Below, one piece after another: positions 61,272-64,000 of a DNA stretch of 64,000 nucleotides. The notes under the pieces were generated by a model, which saw only the letters and a program-made list of their open reading frames with translations, did not search any database and was not told the origin of the DNA. This DNA comes from Caballeronia humi. Its GTDB lineage: Bacteria > Pseudomonadota > Gammaproteobacteria > Burkholderiales > Burkholderiaceae. Location: assembly GCF_001544475.1 (NCBI RefSeq), contig NZ_FCNW02000016.1:61158-125157 (forward strand). Reading direction: 5' to 3'. The stretch's first letter is position 1. Every line of letters begins with the position of its first letter. Both the position numbers and the translations under genes were made by a program.

Positions 61272-62051
61272 ATGAATTCCCAGATGCAAAAGCTTTTTGT
61301 CGACGACCTCCACAAGCAGTACGGCAGCAACGAAGTGTTGAAAGGTGTGTCGCTCAAGGCGAAGGCCGGCGACGTGATCAGCATCATCGGCTCGTCGGGG
61401 TCGGGCAAGAGCACGATGCTGCGTTGTATCAATTTTCTCGAGCAGCCGAACCAGGGGCGCATTTTCGTCGACGGCGCGGAAGTCCGCACGCTCAAGGACA
61501 AGACGGGCGCGCTGAAGGTCGCCGACCAGAAGCAGTTGCGCGACGTGCGCTCGAAGCTCTCGATGGTGTTCCAGCACTTCAATCTGTGGTCGCACATGAA
61601 CGTGCTGGAGAACGTCATGGAAGCGCCGGTGAACGTGCTCGGGCTCTCGAAGAAGGACGCCGAGGACCGCGCTCGGACGTATCTGGAGAAAGTCGGGCTC
61701 GCGCCGCGCGTGGAGAAGCAGTATCCGTCGCATCTGTCGGGCGGGCAGCAGCAGCGCGTCGCGATCGCGCGGGCGCTGGCGATGCATCCCGACGTCATGC
61801 TTTTCGACGAACCGACGTCCGCGCTCGATCCGGAACTCGTCGGCGAAGTGCTGAAGGTAATGCAGACGCTCGCGGAGGAAGGCCGCACGATGATCGTCGT
61901 GACGCATGAAATGGCGTTCGCGCGCAACGTGTCGAACCACGTCGTGTTCCTGCATCAGGGGAAAATCGAGGAGGAAGGACACCCGCACGAGGTGTTCGGC
62001 AACCCCAAGAGCGAGCGACTGCGGCAGTTCCTGTCGGGCAGCCTGAAGTGA
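61272..62051 (+). CDS. hisP: Histidine/arginine-type ABC transporter ATP-binding protein HisP
   Basis: A 259-residue ATPase: Walker [10 protein letters not shown], signature [15 protein letters not shown], Walker [16 protein letters not shown]-loop [10 protein letters not shown]. The insertion [20 protein letters not shown] between strands is typical of HisP/ArtP, distinguishing it from GlnQ. ATG 61272 is 16 bases after the hisM stop. A terminator follows at 62083. Confidence 0.94.
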   Translation: MNSQMQKLFVDDLHKQYGSNEVLKGVSLKAKAGDVISIIGSSGSGKSTMLRCINFLEQPNQGRIFVDGAEVRTLKDKTGALKVADQKQLRDVRSKLSMVFQHFNLWSHMNVLENVMEAPVNVLGLSKKDAEDRARTYLEKVGLAPRVEKQYPSHLSGGQQQRVAIARALAMHPDVMLFDEPTSALDPELVGEVLKVMQTLAEEGRTMIVVTHEMAFARNVSNHVVFLHQGKIEEEGHPHEVFGNPKSERLRQFLSGSLK

Positions 62052-62082
62052 TCCCTGTAGTTCTTGTAGTCGAGTTACCTGA

Positions 62083-62107
62083 AAAGCGTCCGCCGGGCGC
62101 TTTTTTT
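62083..62107 (+). terminator. hisQMP terminator
   Basis: AGCGTCC pairs with GGGCGCT (one G-T pair, 3-base loop), followed by seven Ts, 32 bases after hisP. Confidence 0.8.
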
Positions 62108-62592
62108 ACGCCCGCGAGGCCCGCGCAGCATGGTTTTGGCCTCTTTATCGCCCTACCCCTCGATCGATCACTCGTCAATAGTGTCATTCCTTGACCTAAA
62201 GCTTACAACTTCATTAAACGCTTATCCGGTAAGGGTTTAGGCAACATCTGATCGATGCGGCGTGTCGCACGTGGCACACCGGCATTGCATTTTTGAGACA
62301 CATGGATGGGAAACAGCAAATTTCTTTGGCGCCCAAATCGTATTTTGATAAATTAGTAATCAAAGTACCAAAACGAAGTTCACAAAAAGTAGTTTTACTT
62401 CAAAAAGAACTGAGGAGACGCCGAATCCGCTGGCCGGCAACCGTGCCCTCGCCCTTCCCGGGCGCGCGACGCGGCATACCGGCCTTCGTGTGTTTCCTCT
62501 GAAAACGATTTCCGGTTGGATGCGCTCGCATCTGGCATCGAACCACACGGCAGCACTTGGGGTTCCTTTTTTTGACAGGGTTGGAGGAGATG
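62108..62592. other. Upstream region of the second porin
   Basis: About 480 bases without a gene. An AT-rich part (62315-62405) includes TTTGAT/ATCAAA as a 6-bp inverted repeat (62344-62349, 62359-62364) and likely holds the porin promoter and an operator. The rest shows no clear structure. Confidence 0.45.
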
Positions 62593-63744
62593 ATGAAGAA
62601 AGCTTTGCTCGCGGCATCGCTGCTGACGGTCGGCGTTGCAGCTCACGCTCAAAGCAGCGTGACGCTGTATGGTCGCCTGGACGCGGGGCTCGAATACATG
62701 ACCGGCGTGCCGCAAGGCGTCGGCGCGGCCGGTCAGGCCACCAGCAGCACGCACCGCTTCCGCGCGGAAAGCGGCGACTGGGGTACGAGCCTCTGGGGCA
62801 TGAAGGGCGTCGAAGACCTGGGCGGCGGCTACAAGGCCGTGTTCCAGTTGGAAGGCAGCTTCAACACGATGACGGGTCAGGGCCCGGGCAACAACGGCAT
62901 CTTCAATCGCTGGGCGACGGTCGGTTTCGCGAACAACAACTTTGGTACGTTGCTGTTGGGCCGTGAACTCTTCATCGCTAACGGCGTGTGGGACTTCGAT
63001 CCGTTCGGCCAGTCGAACTGGTCGTCGGCTTCGCTGGTGCGTGGCCGCAACTGGCCGCAATCGAGCAACAACATTTCGTACCAGTCGCCGAAGTTCTACG
63101 GCTTTGACGTCTACGGCCAGTACGCGCTGTCGAACGCGACGAACTGGAATGGTAACGGCACGACGCCGCAAGGCCGTGAAGGCGGTCTGCAACTGACGTA
63201 CACGTCCGCGCTCTTCCAGATCCGCGGCATGTACGACGAAATCCGCAATCCGGCAAACGGTCAGCTCGGCGGCGTGTATGACCCGCTCAACGGCGGCACG
63301 GCGAACGGCAACGGCGTGTACGGCTTCTCGCGCGAGTACACGGCGGCGTTCAACGTGTTCCTGGGCCAGTTCAAGATCCAGGGCGCTTATCAGGCCATCC
63401 GCAGCTCGGGCATGACGAATCTGCTGCCTGGCCAGCCGTCGACGATCGACCACGAATGGGGTGGTGTGACGTGGCAAGCCACGCCGGCAGCGGCGCTGAT
63501 CGCTGCGGTCTATCACTCGAACGCCAACAACGGCGCCGGCAATGCGACGCTTTACACGGTCGGCGGCTCGTACAACCTGTCGAAGCGCACGCTGCTGGAC
63601 ATTCAGGTGGCGACCGTGCAGAACAGCAAGTCGGCCAACTACGGTCTGAACGCCAACAACTTCGGCAACGCTGCGTCGACGGACAACCCGTTGCAAGGCC
63701 ACAGCCAGTCGGGCGTGTATGCAGGTATCCAGCACTCGTTCTGA
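62593..63744 (+). CDS. Gram-negative trimeric porin
   Basis: A 383-residue outer-membrane porin. Signal peptide MKKALLAASLLTVGVAAHA then QSSVTLYGRLDAGLEYM; the last residues are YAGIQHSF with terminal Phe. Constriction and barrel strands such as GGYKAVFQLEGSFNTMTG and FGTLLLGRELF follow the Burkholderiales porin order. GGAGG lies 5 bases before ATG 62593; an ATG three bases upstream is also possible. It has a terminator at 63807 and, unlike the porin at 17.6 kb, lies in ordinary chromosome. Confidence 0.95.
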   Translation: MKKALLAASLLTVGVAAHAQSSVTLYGRLDAGLEYMTGVPQGVGAAGQATSSTHRFRAESGDWGTSLWGMKGVEDLGGGYKAVFQLEGSFNTMTGQGPGNNGIFNRWATVGFANNNFGTLLLGRELFIANGVWDFDPFGQSNWSSASLVRGRNWPQSSNNISYQSPKFYGFDVYGQYALSNATNWNGNGTTPQGREGGLQLTYTSALFQIRGMYDEIRNPANGQLGGVYDPLNGGTANGNGVYGFSREYTAAFNVFLGQFKIQGAYQAIRSSGMTNLLPGQPSTIDHEWGGVTWQATPAAALIAAVYHSNANNGAGNATLYTVGGSYNLSKRTLLDIQVATVQNSKSANYGLNANNFGNAASTDNPLQGHSQSGVYAGIQHSF

Positions 63745-63806
63745 TCGACGGGGCTGACACAGAAAAGGTTTGAGAGAGTTTTCACGCTGCTGCGAGAGGC
63801 GCGTAT

Positions 63807-63844
63807 CGGTGCGGTGCCCGAAAGGGTATCGCACCGTTTTTTAT
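63807..63844 (+). terminator. Porin terminator
   Basis: CGGTGCG pairs with CGCACCG, with an inner CCC/GGG pair, followed by a T-rich tail, 62 bases after the porin stop. Confidence 0.85.
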
Positions 63845-63950
63845 TTTCGCTCGCGCATTGGGGTTTCCACACCGGTTGATGCGCCTGGGCTTCTGTGGAA
63901 CTTGATTTCTTTGCGGTCTATTTGCTCTGCCCCTGTCCGGGGCGGGACTC

Positions 63951-63976
63951 ACTTTCTTTGCTGCTGCAAAGAAAGT
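63951..63976. repeat. Palindromic extragenic repeat at the window edge
   Basis: ACTTTCTTTGC and its exact complement GCAAAGAAAGT are separated by TGCT. Together with the preceding GC-rich segment (about 63930) it resembles a repeat I recall as frequent between genes in Burkholderia-type genomes. Confidence 0.65.
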
Positions 63977-64000
63977 AAGCAAAGAAAGCAGCTTCCCACC

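Noticed and set aside
62272..62288. TGGCAC followed by TTGC before the second porin
   Set aside because: The spacing is GG-N12-GC instead of N10, which sigma-54 does not normally accept.
63782..63982. 66-codon minus-strand frame through the terminal repeat
   Set aside because: It is created by the extragenic palindromic repeat and the porin terminator.
1..64000. CRISPR array or cas genes
   Set aside because: No regularly spaced direct repeats with unique spacers and no Cas-like protein were seen on either strand.

Overview
The window looks like a chromosomal segment of a Burkholderiaceae bacterium (Caballeronia/Paraburkholderia/Burkholderia type). The DNA is GC-rich, the two trimeric porins begin their mature parts with QSSVTLYG as is typical of the family, many small exported proteins resemble Burkholderia ones, and the parE-parC, otsA, rpoN and hisQMP sequences read as beta-proteobacterial. 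All calls come from reading the sequence; no database search was run.

Layout. 0-17 kb holds housekeeping and catabolic genes: a GGDEF-EAL protein cut by the left edge; a minus-strand cluster of MHS-type transporter, M20 carbamoylase-like hydrolase and acetylpolyamine/HDAC-like deacetylase, divergent from a LysR regulator; parC and parE; an ABC-F protein; rubredoxin; a methyltransferase and a DUF4239 membrane protein. 17.1-26.1 kb is a probable integrative element next to tRNA-Arg(CCT). It has a tyrosine integrase at the tRNA, a small serine recombinase, an HNH-type protein, an unrecognised 311-residue protein, long non-coding spacers of lower GC, and, if the left boundary is right, a porin with a LysR regulator as cargo. 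26-32 kb carries quiC (dehydroshikimate dehydratase) with a TetR regulator and a PAS-GGDEF protein.

32-50 kb is the most interesting part. It contains rpoN (sigma-54), two sigma-54 activators (a response regulator without a neighbouring kinase and a receiver-less one) and many small stress-type genes: PfpI/DJ-1 protease, DUF4142, DUF1488, a glycine-zipper protein, DUF2383, BON domain, otsA, DUF883, small acidic and proline-rich proteins, and twin lipoproteins. In front of most of these transcription units I find a GG-N10-GC element fitting the -24/-12 sigma-54 promoter, correctly oriented and usually 20-115 bases from the start codon. The best reading is a self-contained sigma-54 regulon whose members (trehalose synthesis, OsmY-like BON, ElaB-like DUF883, YhbO-like protease) are RpoS-type stress functions in enteric bacteria.

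50-64 kb holds an ABC importer with a double permease and no binding protein, a GGEEF cyclase, an OmpR/EnvZ-type two-component pair divergent from a Spy-like periplasmic protein with putative regulator sites between them, a pirin, a hisQMP-type amino-acid importer lacking its binding protein, and a second porin. A palindromic repeat common in these genomes lies at the right edge.
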